Assembly: GCA_026018925.1 (NCBI GenBank)
Contig: JAKSZU010000013.1
Span: 76,993,791 to 77,057,790 of the forward strand
DNA: 64,000 bases
Source: Tupaia tana
Taxonomy: Eukaryota > Chordata > Mammalia > Scandentia > Tupaiidae
Reading direction: 5' to 3'
Shown here piece after piece: positions 11,685 to 23,825 of this stretch (its first letter is position 1; every line of letters begins with the position of its first letter). The translations under genes were made by a program, and so were the position numbers. The notes below the pieces were generated by a model. It worked only from the letters and a program-made list of their open reading frames with translations, had not been told where the DNA came from and searched no databases.

Positions 11685-13330
11685 TATCCCAGGGCAAAAG
11701 TTATTAGAAGTGATTCAAATTTAACTGGGTATGATGTATTTTCATTTCTATTTCTGACAAGATTCATTCTACCTATGACCAAGACTCACATGGGATTCAA
11801 TCAAACCTGGTTTTTTCCCCTAGCCTCACTGTCAGTTCAAACCACTCTCACACCTTGGAATACAATGCACAGGTATCTTGGTAGTACTTCTCACAACAGT
11901 ACTCTCAGATAGTACTATTTTCAGACTTTGAATTGAGGAATAGAAAATATTCTATGTGTTAGTCTATTTGAAATGCTAAAAGAAAATACCAAAAATTAAG
12001 TAATTTATAGACAACATAAATATATTTCTCACAGTTCTGGAGTCTGGAAAGTCCAAGAATAAAGCATCAACAGATTCAGTATCTAATAAAGGCCTTCTTC
12101 CTTGTGGATGGCTGTCTTCTAACTGAAATCTTACTTGAAGGTAGTAGAAGGAATCATTATGAAATCTACTTCATAAGAGGACAAGACCCATTCATGAAAA
12201 CTATACCACATCTAGCCTCCTCTTAAAATCCCTACCTTCTAATATCATCACCTTGGAGGTCTGGATTTCAATCTACAAATTTTAGGCCAAGTGGAGGAGA
12301 CATAAACATATAGTCCATCACACAGTGTATTTCTCTGAACCACTCCAGTGGATAAAGGATCCATCTTTGCAGGATGATAAGAAGAATCAATTGAGATGAA
12401 CATAAAAGCTCATGATCAAGTAGAACTCCTCAAAATTCTAAGCCCTAGTCTACCATACCATCTTCTCATTCTGAATTTATTCAAATAAGTAAACAGTAAC
12501 TGAAGATTATCTTAATCTTGGAATTATGCCTGCATCTGCACTATAACTCAAGAATTAATTGATTCTCCTGTTAAATTGCTTTTTATTATTAAACCCGAGG
12601 TTTTCCTGGACTTTTGTATGAAGAGATATATTCATTAGTATTGTGGCTAATTTTGATAAATAAGATGCTGTTCCATATCTGAATCTTCTGTTTTAGCAAT
12701 CCTTTCAACATGCTCATTAGAAAAGGGAGTCAGTGCTTCATTCATGCCAGATGAAGTCAAAGTCTGGGTTCCTCACATGGCCTTCATGACACAGTGAACA
12801 TACTTGGCTGTGGTGAAAGTTCTGACTCTTCACTAAGCCTCCTCTAAAATATTGTCTGCAGGAGAGCACTACCTATTAAAGCTGGAAGAGGTTGGAAGTT
12901 TAACTTCTTTGGTTTTCTTGATGCAAAGGAACAAGAGGGCTACAGTGTTTTTCCCTCTGGCTGGACTAGAGAAATTATTACTGACATATTTTCTGTCTTG
13001 TTAGGGCACTCCTTTGACTAAAGAAATCAAGATTTTCTAAGTGTTTTTTCATATATGTTCACATAAGTGTTTTGAGTTGGGCCTACCTAGCACTCAGTCT
13101 GGGACATATAGAAGATAAAAAGAAAATGCAAGAAACATAGAACCCTGTGTTTCCCTGAGCTCCAAGGTCTCTAGCCAATAGTCTTTCTTCTTTCCATCTT
13201 TCAGAGTATTCATTTGCTTTTTTATATACTACCTACAATGAAACAAACAGAAACATGCTCTATGCTCAGCTCATGCTCTTGTCTCTACCATGTTATCCAC
13301 CAGCAGGATACCATCAGGAGATGCAGCCCT
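11685..13330 (+). repeat. Local segmental duplication, copy 1
   Basis: Matches 23558-26530 in the same orientation, about 12 kb away. Shared blocks include AATTTAACTGGRTATGATGT, CTCACAGTTCTGGAGTCTGG, GAATTAATTGATTCTCCTG, TGTATGAAGAGATATATTCA and ATCCACCAGCAGGA. Copy 1 lacks about 1.3 kb present in copy 2 and does not keep the OR coding sequence that follows copy 2. Both carry the same MaLR LTR, so the LTR is older than the duplication. Confidence 0.85.
11955..12322 (-). mobile_element. Solo LTR fossil, MaLR (MLT1-like)
   Basis: Reads on the minus strand as a MaLR-type LTR, with conserved blocks TGTGTTAGTCTATTTG, CTCACAGTTCTGGAGTCTGG, ATCATCACCTTGGAGG and AACATATAGTCCATCA. It is an old, degraded solo LTR, and its paralogue lies at 23826-24192. 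MaLR LTRs are common eutherian fossils, and the divergence suggests an early insertion. Confidence 0.7.
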
Positions 13331-13435
13331 CTGACCATGGACCCTTAAACTGTGAGCTGACTAAACCTCTATTTTCATAAATTACCCAGACTCAGATCTT
13401 TCTGCTCTTAGGAACAGGACAGACTAGCAGAGTGT
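13250..13435 (+). mobile_element. LTR fossil fragment, MaLR-like
   Basis: The block TGTGAGCTGACTAAACCTCT followed by ATAAATTACCCAGACTCAG resembles the 3' part of MST/MLT1 LTRs. It is an old fragment. Part of it is shared with the second duplicate copy, where it stops at the OR pseudogene. Confidence 0.5.
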
Positions 13436-14025
13436 GGAAGGACATGGGCCTTCCCTTCATGTCCCATATAGTGCCCTGTATATCTCTTCCAACTGGCTCT
13501 TCCTGGATTAAGTCTTTTTATAACCACCTTAAGTAAACATAAATACTCTGTCTCTGTGAGTTCTGTGAGTCATTCTAGCACATGAACAAACTCAAGAAGT
13601 CTCTGAGAACCCCAAATAGACAAGCTATCGAAGGGATATGGAGGTAGAGCATTGATGGGATGGGGAGGTGTGGTGTTATCAATTGAAGATATTTTGATCA
13701 ACAGGACTGGGGAGAAATTTTCACATATTGAAATGTTCACATTGTAAGCTAAACAATGTGATTGAATGTATATACAAAAATAAATAAATAAATTTAATAA
13801 AAAAAAATGTAACTGAGGCCCAGACTTGCAATTTAGCATCTGACTCAGGGGCAGTCTTGTGGAATTGGGTCCTTAACCTTTAATATCTAATGCCAATTCT
13901 AAGTAGACAGAATTAGAAATAATTAAATTATAGAACACCCAGGTGGTATCAGTGAATTACATGGTGTCAGGAAAAATCCAGTGTCTGGCTTAGAAGCAGC
14001 GTGTTGAAAGTGCTCTCAGGTGAAA
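13436..14025. repeat. Ancient interspersed repeat, split by a LINE tail
   Basis: Blocks such as GAGTTCTGTGAGTCATTCTA, GGGGCAGTCTTGTGGAATTG and AGAACACCCAGGTGGTATC match an old eutherian repeat that I remember, but I cannot name the family safely. It is interrupted near 13615-13812. Confidence 0.45.
13615..13812 (+). mobile_element. LINE 3'-end fragment
   Basis: A short stretch ending in GAATGTATATACAAAAATAA followed by an A-rich tail, similar in style to the L1 and HAL1-type 3' ends in this window. It splits an older repeat. Confidence 0.45.
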
Positions 14026-14885
14026 AGATCATAGAAGTAAACTTTTTTTTTAATTTCAATTATGTATGATACACATATGAATATATTAAAATTTTAGTAA
14101 CTCCTATACATTAAATTATGAATGAATTTAATTTCTTTATTTGGATATTTCCAAATTTTCCAAATGCTCTGCAATAAGTATGAATTGTTTATTTAATCAG
14201 GAAATTTAAATTTATTTTAAAAATAAATTGTTACTTAATAAGTTAGGTATAGTTAGGTCTTTTGGACATTATCTCTAAAGATTTAAGAACTACTACCTTT
14301 ACACAGTTGAAAGATACCACCTTAAATCACCTTTGGGATTAGAGAGTCCCTGTGAAGAAAGCAAAGAAGTATTAAATTGGCTACCAGAGTTACTGATGTA
14401 TTCTCTGGAAATTTTGGGGGCCCAGAGTTGAGAGTTCACTTGTGGTGATTACTATTATACAAATCCATGCAGAACATTCCAGGAGGAATGACATCTTACC
14501 TTTGATCTGGTCTTGTTATTCTCATAATAATGGAATGATGGGATTCTGAAATATTGGGCCCCAGAGCACAGCAACAGCTCAAAAATAATTTTAAAAAGCC
14601 AGCTAATATGTCAACTAGAATGAGGAAGTACAATCATAAAGAATTTAGTATCTGGAAACAAAGAAGTCAGCAAAATACTGGCAAACTGAATAGTATATAG
14701 CAAAAAATGTGCTGTGTGTAAAATTACAATACATCCTTTCTTAGAAACTGAAATCCCAACAATACATTCTACCGGTCATTTGCACAAAAGGTAAGAATCT
14801 GACACTGAGAATTAAATTGGAAATTCTGAGGAAGAACTGTAAAGATTTGTAGCAGAAAGAAAATGCAAAATAGAAATAATAAGTT
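14026..14885. other. Intergenic, nothing recognised
   Basis: AT-rich DNA, no recognisable gene or repeat. Confidence 0.4.
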
Positions 14886-15180
14886 TAAATATATTATTTT
14901 TTAACGTTTTATTTCAAACTGTTTTGAAACTTTTAGAAAGCCTGCAAAAGATTTCTAAAGAATTCCCTTATATAGCTCACCCCACTTCTTATGCTAACAT
15001 CTTACATAGCCACAGAATGATTTTCAAGGATAAGAAATTAAAACTGGTACATTAATAATTATACCATAAAGTTATCTAAATGTCATCAATTTTCCACAAA
15101 TGTCTTTTTACATGCTAGAATCCTCTTCAGAATTACACATACTGTATATAATAGCTATTTCTTTTGTCTCTTCTAGTTTG
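14886..15180. mobile_element. Ancient L1M-type 3' UTR fragment
   Basis: Blocks AAGAATTCCCTTATATAGCT, ATGCTAACATCTTACATAGC and CACAAATGTCTTTTTACATG resemble the 3' region of old mammalian L1M elements. Strand not assigned. Confidence 0.5.
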
Positions 15181-15504
15181 TTAAAGTTCCTTTGTCTTTT
15201 TAAGTGAAAATTTCTAAATAAAACAATTGAAGAAATATGGACAAAAAGAAAATATTAAACCAAGGAAGGATCTTGGATAGCTCTGACAATCATTTTCTTT
15301 TAGGTTTAATTTCTACCTTGAGTATAACAGAGAAAGAGAGTGACAGTATCCCCAACATAGTACTGATGCTCTGATCCAAACCCAGCCTCAGCCACTCTCA
15401 GACCATGGGTAAAAGTGTGCCCAGCATAGTCAAAGAGGTCCCCAGACATGAACAAGAAATCTCAAATTGTGGGCCACCTTTGCAGTGTGTCACATTTTAC
15501 CAAT

Positions 15505-15525
15505 CCCCCCCCCCCCCCCCCCCCC
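15505..15525. repeat. Poly(C) run of 21
   Basis: An uninterrupted C tract. Such runs are rare in AT-rich DNA and unstable in cloning and sequencing. Confidence 0.95.
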
Positions 15526-15654
15526 GTCCCATGAACATCATTATAAGTTATCCATTACTCCTTGAGACTAAAAATGGATGAGGGGGAATGCCTGAGAGTC
15601 CAGAATTAATGTAGAGGTATTGTGCACTCATTCTTTGGCAAGAACTGCCACCTA

Positions 15655-15835
15655 TGTCATATTAGTCTTCATGATGCTATAAAATAAGTACTATTATGTT
15701 ACTATTGCAGGTGACACATCTTATTGATCAAGGTCCAATATCTTGCTCAAGGGCTCTACATCTAAAAAATCACAGAGCTAGGATTGAACTCTGGATCCTC
15801 TGTATTCATTAGAACACAGTATTTTTCATAAACAA
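15655..15835 (-). mobile_element. MIR SINE, ancient
   Basis: Minus-strand MIR: a degraded AAACTGAGGC region, then CTTGCTCAAGG, CACAGAGCTAGGATTGAACT and CTGGATCC, in the standard order. Confidence 0.7.
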
Positions 15836-16557
15836 GCCTTATCAGCACTCAAAATACAGGGGTGAGAAGATTGGCAAAGAAGCCCCTCGCCCCACCCCCC
15901 AGTACAAGCTTACAGATGGTCAGAGAATGCAGCACGGGCTGAATGAATCAATCCCAGCAGTCATCAAGGTACTCAGATAAAAGTTCTTACTAATAAAAGC
16001 TAAAAGCTTCTTCTGTGTTTCTAGTTACAAAAATCGCACTTTGTTTACACACAGAAATCTTAGTAAGAAAAGTGAAAAATGCTTAAGACTATGCAGAAAA
16101 AGAGGAGACCTTTGGTTTTTACGATTGCCTTACTTGTCTTATCTTATTCAATATTAATTCCTTTGGAAACCCACAATGGCTTATTCTTTTGGACAAGCAA
16201 TGGAAATCTCCAATGTATTGTGAAGAATAACTCTGCTTTAGAAATAATAGGAGAAACTAGGTAACTGGGGAATTAGGATGAGATATTAAGTGCCCAGAAA
16301 AGAATGTCCTTGTTTATCATTTTCTCTTTAAAGTCCACTCTACTGAGGCACACATGCTAAGTGTAGTACTTTCTTAGAACAACAAAAAAGGGTCTCTTCT
16401 TCTTCTCCTACTGCTTCCCTTCCTTCTCCTCCAAATTCAATATAGCTGTGCACAAACAAATCGAGTGCCTTGATTCACACTTTGAGGAAAGAAATCCATG
16501 TACCAATGTCAGAAGAGATAAGCAGTGGCATTCAGAAATGTAGAATCTATCACAAAA
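15836..16557. other. Intergenic, nothing recognised
   Basis: Contains a 61-codon chance reading frame (16079-16264) with no recognisable motif. No other feature seen. Confidence 0.4.
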
Positions 16558-16618
16558 TGAGGAAGGAAGGAAGGGAGGGAGGGAGGGAGAGAAGGAGGGA
16601 GGGAGGGACGGAGGGAGA
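16558..16618 (+). repeat. (GGGA)n purine tract
   Basis: A GGAA/GGGA repeat with more than four GGG runs, able in principle to form a G-quadruplex. Confidence 0.9.
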
Positions 16619-16694
16619 CATAACAAATTAGGAAAATGAAGTACACAGAAAAAAATTAAAACTCAGAGCTAGTGAGAAACAAAGAGTTAGTTAA

Positions 16695-17050
16695 AATGCA
16701 TTAGTCAGGATTTATTTGGTTGTAAGCAATGGAAATCAACTCAAAATATTTTCTTAAAAGGAACCTTATTGGCTCACATGACTGAATAGTGCAAGCACAA
16801 ATGTCTTTAGAGCCAGCTTGATCCAGGAGTTAAAATGACATCAAGAATACTGTATTATTTCCCCTTCAGCTATCCTTTCTTCTTTAGCGATTTCAGTATC
16901 TTGTTCTTCCATGAACTTGCAAAGATGGCTAGGAGAAGCCACATATCCTACCAATTTAGAGAGCCTTGAAGAAATAATTATTCTTGCTCCAGTCACAGCA
17001 AGTAGGCTAATTCCGTATATTGCTGGAGCCACAAGGGAAGTTTCTGGATT
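16695..17050. repeat. Ancient interspersed repeat, family not named
   Basis: Blocks TTAGTCAGGATTTATTTGG, CCTTATTGGCTCACATGACT and GATCCAGGAGTTAAAATGAC recall a medium-reiterated eutherian repeat. I cannot name it with confidence. Confidence 0.4.
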
Positions 17051-17205
17051 TAGATTCAGGTAGACCTAAAGACCATGCACACCTATCTATGATCCTGGCT
17101 GACTGCAAGACAGAGGTGAAGGACAGGGGAAAATAGCAGTGTGTCAGGACCTTGTTGAGGGGCTCTCTCCTTCTCTCTCTCTCATAAAAGAAAAAAAAAT
17201 AGAAT

Positions 17206-18029
17206 TTTTTTAAATAGAGTAATACATTTATGATTTAATATCAGGCAACATTCCTGCAATTATTATCCAGTTACAATGGCTAGGTCACATGTGACTGTGA
17301 ATGAATCAATCTGTTTGTGGGACGATGCTTACTTTTCATTAACATGTCTGTGTTTCATATTGTTGTCAATCCAAACAGTGGAATTAGCTTTATGTATATA
17401 AATATGGACTGAAAATGGAAGAATCTTTTTCTTTCTGAGTCTGTGTAGAGTTCTACTAATTATATAATTATGAAAATACAATTTTAAATATAATTGTAGA
17501 TAAAACATTTTAACCACATCATGGGTACCTTAGATATTTATCTAATTTAATGCAACAAATTGTCAAAGAGTTCTTTCTTCTTCATATTTTTTTACATAAG
17601 ATAACTGAAACTGAGAAAGTTAAGTAGCTTACCTAAAGTCACTTACAAACTAAATGATACGGGCTAATGGTATATATTATTTTTAAATAGAACTAACTTC
17701 ATGAGAAAACACGTTTTACTTCAAATAATATTCATTAATAATGAGATTTCTCTGTATGCACATTTGGAATTATGCTGTTCTAATCTGTTTTTTTTACAAG
17801 AGATCTGACATTTCATGATATACCTCTGGGATTATTGGTAGCCTGGTTTACGCTAGAGTGGTCCTACAATAATTAAACTTTGTAAGTGCTTCAGTTTTAT
17901 TCTCAATAGTCTTAAAATTATATGCATGCATATCCTGATTCATAGAGCTATTCTAAAACATAAATTAAATAATACAAGTTAAAGTAACTCCTAAAACTAA
18001 GCAATAAATTTAAATTTCCCCAGGTCATC
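17206..18029. other. Upstream region of the OR gene; one MIR scrap
   Basis: 17590-17665 looks like a piece of MIR (ACTGAGAAAGTTAAGTAGCT). The rest is AT-rich with no recognised feature. OR genes often have an upstream non-coding exon, but I cannot place one here. Confidence 0.4.
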
Positions 18030-18049
18030 TCTCTATATAAAATTTGCAG
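18030..18049 (+). promoter_or_regulatory. Candidate 3' splice site before the OR coding exon
   Basis: ATATAAAATTTGCAG ends at 18049, followed by GTGACAAACAC and the ATG at 18061. The coding exon would begin 11 bases before the start codon. Many OR genes join an upstream untranslated exon to one coding exon. Confidence 0.5.
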
Positions 18050-18060
18050 GTGACAAACAC

Positions 18061-19005
18061 ATGAAGACAGATAATTTCTCTGCCGTGACTGAATTCTTTC
18101 TGGTGGGGCTTTCCAGATACCCAGAGCTCCAGCAAACTTTGTTCATGATCTGCCTCATCATGTACCTGATAATCCTCCTGGGAAATAGTCTCCTCATTAT
18201 CATCAGCGTCCTGGATTCACGCCTCCACTCCCCTATGTACTTCTTTCTTGGAAACCTCTCATTCTTGGACATCTGTTACACTTCCTCTTTTGTTCCTTCA
18301 ATGCTCACTATATTTAGGGCTGGAAGAACATCCATTTCCTTCCTTGGCTGTGCTCTACAGATGGTTATCTCCCTTGGCTTGGGTTGCACTGAGTGTGTCC
18401 TCCTTGCTGTGATGGCCTATGACCGGTATGTGGCCATCTGCAATCCACTGAGGTATCCCATCATCATGAACAGGGTACAAAATGTGCACATGGCCGCGTG
18501 GTCCTGGATTACAGGCTATATGATCTCCCTGGTGCAAACAACCATGGCAATGGTATTGCCTCTCTGTGGCAATAATGTCATCGACCATCTTACCTGTGAA
18601 TTGCTGGCTATTCTTAAACTCATATGCTCAGATATCACCATTAATGTGCTTATCATGAGAGTGGGAGGTATCATTATACTGATTATTCCTCTGCTATCAA
18701 TTTTTATTTCTTATGTTTTCATACTCTTTGCCATCCTGAGACTTACCTCTGCTGAAGGGAGAAAGAAAGCCTTTTCTACATGTTCAGCCCACCTTACTGT
18801 GGTCATTTTATTCTATGGTTCAGCCCTTTTTATGTACATGAAGCCCAAGTCAAAAGAAACAAAGATATCTGATGAGATCATTATGTTGTTTTATGGAATT
18901 GTAACACCAATGTTAAACCCCATCATTTACAGCCTGAGAAATAAGGATGTAAAAGAGGCTGCAAAGAAAATTCTGAGCAGACACCAACATTTATTGAAAA
19001 AATGA
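18061..19005 (+). CDS. Olfactory receptor, OR13 family, intact
   Basis: A 314-residue class II odorant receptor of normal length: a seven-transmembrane GPCR expected in olfactory neurons, signalling through Golf. N5-F-S is the usual N-terminal glycosylation site. TM1 carries GN (41-42). [19 protein letters not shown] (55-73) is the TM2 signature. C97 and C179 form the standard disulfide. [12 protein letters not shown] (118-129) ends TM3, with DRY at 121-123. [13 protein letters not shown] (236-248) is TM6 and [18 protein letters not shown] (283-300) is TM7. [14 protein letters not shown] and KPKSKE place it with the OR13 group, but I cannot assign the human orthologue. TM5 has [13 protein letters not shown] where related genes have NHFTCEILA. 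The start is the only Met before the glycosylation site. It is the only intact OR on the plus strand here. Confidence 0.95.
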   Translation: MKTDNFSAVTEFFLVGLSRYPELQQTLFMICLIMYLIILLGNSLLIIISVLDSRLHSPMYFFLGNLSFLDICYTSSFVPSMLTIFRAGRTSISFLGCALQMVISLGLGCTECVLLAVMAYDRYVAICNPLRYPIIMNRVQNVHMAAWSWITGYMISLVQTTMAMVLPLCGNNVIDHLTCELLAILKLICSDITINVLIMRVGGIIILIIPLLSIFISYVFILFAILRLTSAEGRKKAFSTCSAHLTVVILFYGSALFMYMKPKSKETKISDEIIMLFYGIVTPMLNPIIYSLRNKDVKEAAKKILSRHQHLLKK

Positions 19006-19330
19006 AATCCATTTATGCATGTGATATCTACATTTGAGCAAAGGGTTTGTTTCTGGTATTTACAGATGAAACTCTGGAACCAAGTACGAATACAGATTTA
19101 TGTTTATAAAGCCAAATTTGACTAACTCTAACTTTTTTAACAGAGAATGTTCATGTATAGTTTTCATGTCATATTTTTGTAGCAAGTTGTCTAGTTGTAT
19201 ACATCTTTGCTCTGGTTCCTTGGAATTCACCATAAGATGAATCTATCTACCTTAATCTTTTCTTCCTCCTTCCCTCTTCCTTCTCCCTCTTTCAACTCTC
19301 TCCTCTTCTTCTTTCTCAGTCTCCTCAAAG

Positions 19331-19371
19331 CATGTGTGTGTGTGAGAGAGTCTGTCTGTGTGTGTGAGAGA

Positions 19372-19408
<37 letters not shown>

Positions 19409-19433
19409 TGTGGGTCTGTTTGCCTGTGTGTTT
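19331..19433 (+). repeat. (TG)n microsatellite
   Basis: TG repeats interrupted by GAGAGAGTC units, with a longest pure run of about 15 units. Confidence 0.95.
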
Positions 19434-19571
19434 GTATAATTTGGTCTGTTCAGTATCCCTATGGAAAAAGACTGCATCTTTTAATTTAAGAAATCATATG
19501 TCTCTCATACTCAGTCCATATTTTGCTTGATGGAGTTGGATCTGTTGTAATCATGAAACATAGTTTGGCTC

Positions 19572-19577
19572 AATAAA
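19572..19577 (+). terminator. Candidate polyadenylation signal for the OR13 gene
   Basis: The first AATAAA found after the stop codon, about 570 bases downstream. Its use is an inference. Confidence 0.35.
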
Positions 19578-21055
19578 AATGAATGTTTCCCTAGTAACAG
19601 TGATTCATTCAGGGTTACATGTAACCCAAGCCATTCTAATCAGATTTACTTATAGAAATGCTGTTTGAGTATTAGAAAAAAAATTACTCTATTTTTAAGG
19701 GTCTATTATCTGGGAGAACATATGCCTTTTCCTGGTTGTCTTTGCCAATTTATAGGTAAAGGCAACCTGAGAATGAAATTAAAGAGGAAAAGATAGCTGG
19801 GGAGAAATAATAGGTACACTTGAATTCATATTAACTCCTGGATAAAGCTGGTTGTACAGACGTTCCTACTTCTACTTTTCAGGTATGTGAGCCAATGAAG
19901 TTCCTTTTAAAAATCATCTGAGTAGTTTTCCATTGCTTACAACCACATACATTATTAACTAATACATTTCCCTACTTTACTTTAACTCTGTCTCTCTCTC
20001 TCATTCATAATTCTAATTTTCCCTTTGCATATTCTTTTTATTAGCTTGTCCTGTTTGTATCACTTCTTCCCCTCTCTCAGCTTGTGACTCTGTATCCTTT
20101 CCTTTTCATTCTTAATCTCTCATTCTTTTTCTTAGTCTCAATACACACACAGTTTTCATGTAAGGAATCACAAATGGTCCCAAATTCTTCAACATCCTGG
20201 AGTCCATCATTCCTTTAGTAAGGAATTATAATCATTTTATATTCATGTAACTTTTATTTTCCATAGATGTACAGTTTATACCTCTCTCCAAATATTTCTG
20301 ATGACTTTTAAGATTTTGCTGGTGGTTGGTCATTTTTTTTCCTTCAGTCTGTTATACTGTGCTTCTCTATCATGTTTATCTGATAATTATAAATTACTTT
20401 CTATCCTATATAAGTTCCTGCAGTCCATACTTTGCTTTTCAAAATGTATTATAAAAAAATAAATAAAATTTTAGACAAATTTTAATACAGTTCATTTGAA
20501 CAAAAGGTCATTTGAATCAGGCAGGTTCCCCAAATGGCTTCCAAAGAACTACAGGTGGCTTCTTCATTGCAGTGATAGTCAATCCAGAAAGGAAAAGTAA
20601 CATATGCAGGAAAGAGAAAGTCTTGCATAAAAACAAAAGTGAGAGAATGAAGTAGAGAAATAACTGGTTTGGTTCCGCAGAATGTATGAACAGTCTAAAA
20701 GGTAAGTTTTCTGTGATTGCCTGAAGTGTGGCTAATGTGACTGGCTGTAACTTAGCAACTAGCTTAGGAAACAGACTAACGTGTGCGATTTCAGTTTGTC
20801 CATAGGAATGTGAGAGTAACAGCTGCCATTTCAGGCCCAAATAGATTGCTTTAACAGTATCAATGAGTACCTTTAAACACACATATACACACGTGCAAAT
20901 ATGCACACATACACACACCCCTTAAAGGCTATTATAGTTAATGGACTTTGAGCCTGAGAATAAGATAAAGTCACAATAGTAAAGAAAAGCCTTTTTTATT
21001 GAATATCACTGCTGCTAGTATGTACTAGACATGTTTTTTCACAAGGGCCTCTTAA
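19578..21055. other. Intergenic, nothing recognised
   Basis: A short CA-rich stretch lies at 20877-20918. The 133-codon minus-strand frame at 20517-20918 shows no family motif, and I do not regard it as a gene. Confidence 0.4.
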
Positions 21056-21298
21056 GCTATAGGGCGCGTGTGCTCGCCAGACAGACAGAGAGAGACAGAG
21101 AGACAGAAAGTGAGAAATCACCCCCCAGGGGGGATGGCCATGCCACAATCCCTTCTCCTCCATTCTCCTCTTGGGATCTTGGGCACACACACACACACAC
21201 GTGCCCGGCGTGAGTTTAAGACACCGGGTCTGGGACTTGAACCACGGTCGACTACGTGGGAGTCCAATGACATAGCCATTACGCTAACTGCTGGTCCC
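21056..21298 (-). mobile_element. SINE family A, without its 3' tail
   Basis: Minus-strand copy that begins inside the element at GCTATAGGGCGCG. The poly-A and the AACCTCTCC end are missing. The tRNA-like head is complete. No convincing TSD was found. Confidence 0.88.
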
Positions 21299-22284
21299 AG
21301 ATATTTCCCTCTTTAGCCACTTGCCAGTCACCATGTTGCTGAGGTCTATTAATTTCCTTCTTTTACAAGCAACAGAGTTAATACAATCAAAATATATAGG
21401 TAAATTACCAAAAGCATTCCTTATCATGATGCTTCCAAAAACAAAAAATGAGTCTACCCCACAAACAGATGGCAGCTTCTACTCTTAGAACTACAGAACT
21501 GAAGTTCATGTATCTTTAAAACCTGGCTCCTCCTCATACCATTCATTTAGGCATACTGGAGTCCAACTCCTTAATTCATGTATATATTACACACAACAGA
21601 AATAGTAAAAAAAAAAAAAAAAAAAAAAAAAAGCCTCATCTCTACCAATCCAATGAAATGTGAAGTGGTAAAATGAAAACCTCTTCACATAAACACCCAG
21701 AACATATTATCAACCAAAGCACACAGTCTTTTCATTTTCAACCAAATCATATTGCCACCAAAAATAATAATCTTAATTTCAATTATTTGTCAGATTTCAC
21801 AATTATTTTATTGGATTCTAAGATATATTGAATTCTAAGATAACGGATACAATTCTAAGATAGTGTATTCAAATATATACCTCAGATATCAGGTGTATAT
21901 TTTCCTTCTCCAAGGGTGAGAAGTTTCTAACCAGTCAAACAGTGTTTAAAGGTAATTATATACAATAATCAAATCATAGAACTTAAACCATCTGGTTCAT
22001 GACCCAATGCTTGCAAATCCTCAGAAATATTCATAGCAGGCTGTTTCCTATACTTTCCTTAACCTTTAATAACAGAGAGCCTACCACCTCCTGAGGAAAT
22101 CTAGTTGTGACTGTCAGAAATTTCTAACATGAAGCTAAAAATCTTTTTGCTTATATGAATATTTTCTACTTTTCATTCTTAGTTGTACTCCTTGGAACAA
22201 TATCATTTGAGTTTATTTTTAGAACTAGAATTAGAGTTTATATTTTAGAGTAGGTCATTGTTCTTAGTTCTTAGAATTAACAGA
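21299..22284. other. Intergenic with a 26-base poly(A) run at 21607-21632
   Basis: The A run could end an unrecognised plus-strand retroposon, but I see no homology to support that. No gene. Confidence 0.4.
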
Positions 22285-22376
22285 GCTAGATTGTTTCATT
22301 CATTCATTTATTCAAGTATACAAGTGCCTATACTCGCCTAGATAACGGTAAACAATATGAACATTAATTGCTTTTA
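22285..22376 (-). mobile_element. L2 LINE fragment, 3' end
   Basis: TTCATTCATTCATTTATTCA followed by a degraded GTGCCTATAC block, the usual look of an L2 3' end on the opposite strand. A family B SINE follows directly. Confidence 0.45.
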
Positions 22377-22553
22377 AAAATAATTATTGTATTTAACTTT
22401 ATTTATTTATTCATTTTTAATTTGACTAGAGAGGGACAGAGTGATAAAGAAAGGGGGGTGGAGTGAGAAAGCTAGACACCAGATCCAGGACTCGAACTGT
22501 GGTCAGCCATGTGGGAGTCCAGTACCCTTAACCATCATGCCAACAGCCAGCCC
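22377..22553 (-). mobile_element. SINE family B
   Basis: Short SINE on the minus strand: A/T tail complement, TTTGACTAGAG, GA-rich stretch, GCCATGTGGGAGTCCAGTAC head. A diverged TSD of type ACATTAATTGCTTTTA / CCATTAGTGTTTAAA surrounds it. Confidence 0.8.
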
Positions 22554-23044
22554 TGACCATTAGTGTTTAAATTAAGCCTTGAACCCAGATCTTTGTGACT
22601 GTAAAGATCATCCCTGAACATTTATGATCTGTTACTATATGCATTCTAGCCCTTCACAATTTTTTAGCATAAAGAATAAATGAATGTTCTGAGTGGCTTC
22701 ATAGTCACTGAACTTCTAACTCTATACACCTACAATCTCTTCCAGATTAATCTTCTTAATTCATGGTCTTCAACAATATAACTAAAACTTACTTTGGTTC
22801 ACCAATAAAATGTAAGAGCTTTGACCTGATATAAATTGCCTTCCACAAATTAACCACAGCCTAAAATTCCAGTATTATCTCCTAAGGCAATCTCATCTAC
22901 TCTTATTATTTCAATAGACTACCCTCCAAAAAAATAAAAATAAAACCAACTAGTAATTCCAAATATATAGCTTCATTCCAGCTGTCTTTCCTGGGTGTTT
23001 TATGTTGGCATCTCACCTAAATGTAACAAGTGAAAAGCATTTTT
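22554..23044. other. Intergenic, nothing recognised
   Basis: No gene or repeat recognised. Confidence 0.4.
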
Positions 23045-23045
23045 T

Positions 23046-23300
23046 CCAGTCAGCTAGTGGTGTAGTGTTTAGAGTGGATGGCTCTTACAAGACCAACTGG
23101 GAGGTTTGAAATAGGATCTGGCAGCTTGAAAAACATTTTGGATATGTGTGTTCACCCAGAATCCCAAGAGGAAATGGAGAAAAGAGGTTTCACTTTTAGA
23201 TCATGAACATCCCCCCAGGGAGATGTTTTCTTGCTTTCCTTCTCTTTCTGTCTTTCTCTGATCTATAGTAAATTACATGCCCTACAGTAAATTTAAAAAT
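23046..23300 (+). mobile_element. SINE family A, old copy
   Basis: Strongly diverged, with recognisable order: head (CAGCTAGTGGTGTAGTGTTT), ATCCCAAGAGG, a CCCCCCAGGGAGATG block and the CTTTCTCTGATC pyrimidine stretch. Confidence 0.6.
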
Positions 23301-23825
23301 TTTTTTTCTTTCTCAAACCACATTAATTTATATCCTATAAGCTTCCTGCTATATTCCCAGTATGAAAAGAAATATTTCTTCTTCAGAAGTTTCTTTCTAC
23401 TTTTGGGATAATTCCAAAAATGCAAAAAAAAAAAAAAATGAGCTGTGAATTTGTCCAAAATTTAGATCCTACATAACTTTCCAGTCTCACCTTTCACAAA
23501 CTTTCACTTCTCTCCACCATCCTCTGTTCAAGAAAAATTGAACCATTTTTTAAAGTTCTATACCAGTGCAAAGAATATTACAAGTGATTTAAATTTAACT
23601 GGATATGATGTATTTTTATTTCTTAGTCTGACAAAACTCACTGCCTCTGACCAAGACTCACATGGAACTCAATCAAGCTTCATTGTTCCACCCAGCCTCA
23701 CTGTCAGTTCAAGCCACTCCCAAATCTTGGAATATGAGACCTAGGTCTCTGGGTAGTACTTCTCACAACAGTACTATCAGATAGAACTATTTTCAAACTT
23801 TCAAATGAGGAACAGAAAGTAGTTA

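Noticed and set aside
17140-17205. 3' fragment of a SINE (CTCTCTCATAAAAG with A run)
   Set aside because: Too short, and a pyrimidine stretch plus A run is not specific.
20517-20918. 133-codon minus-strand frame
   Set aside because: No family motif, CA-repeat at its start, no splice or promoter context.
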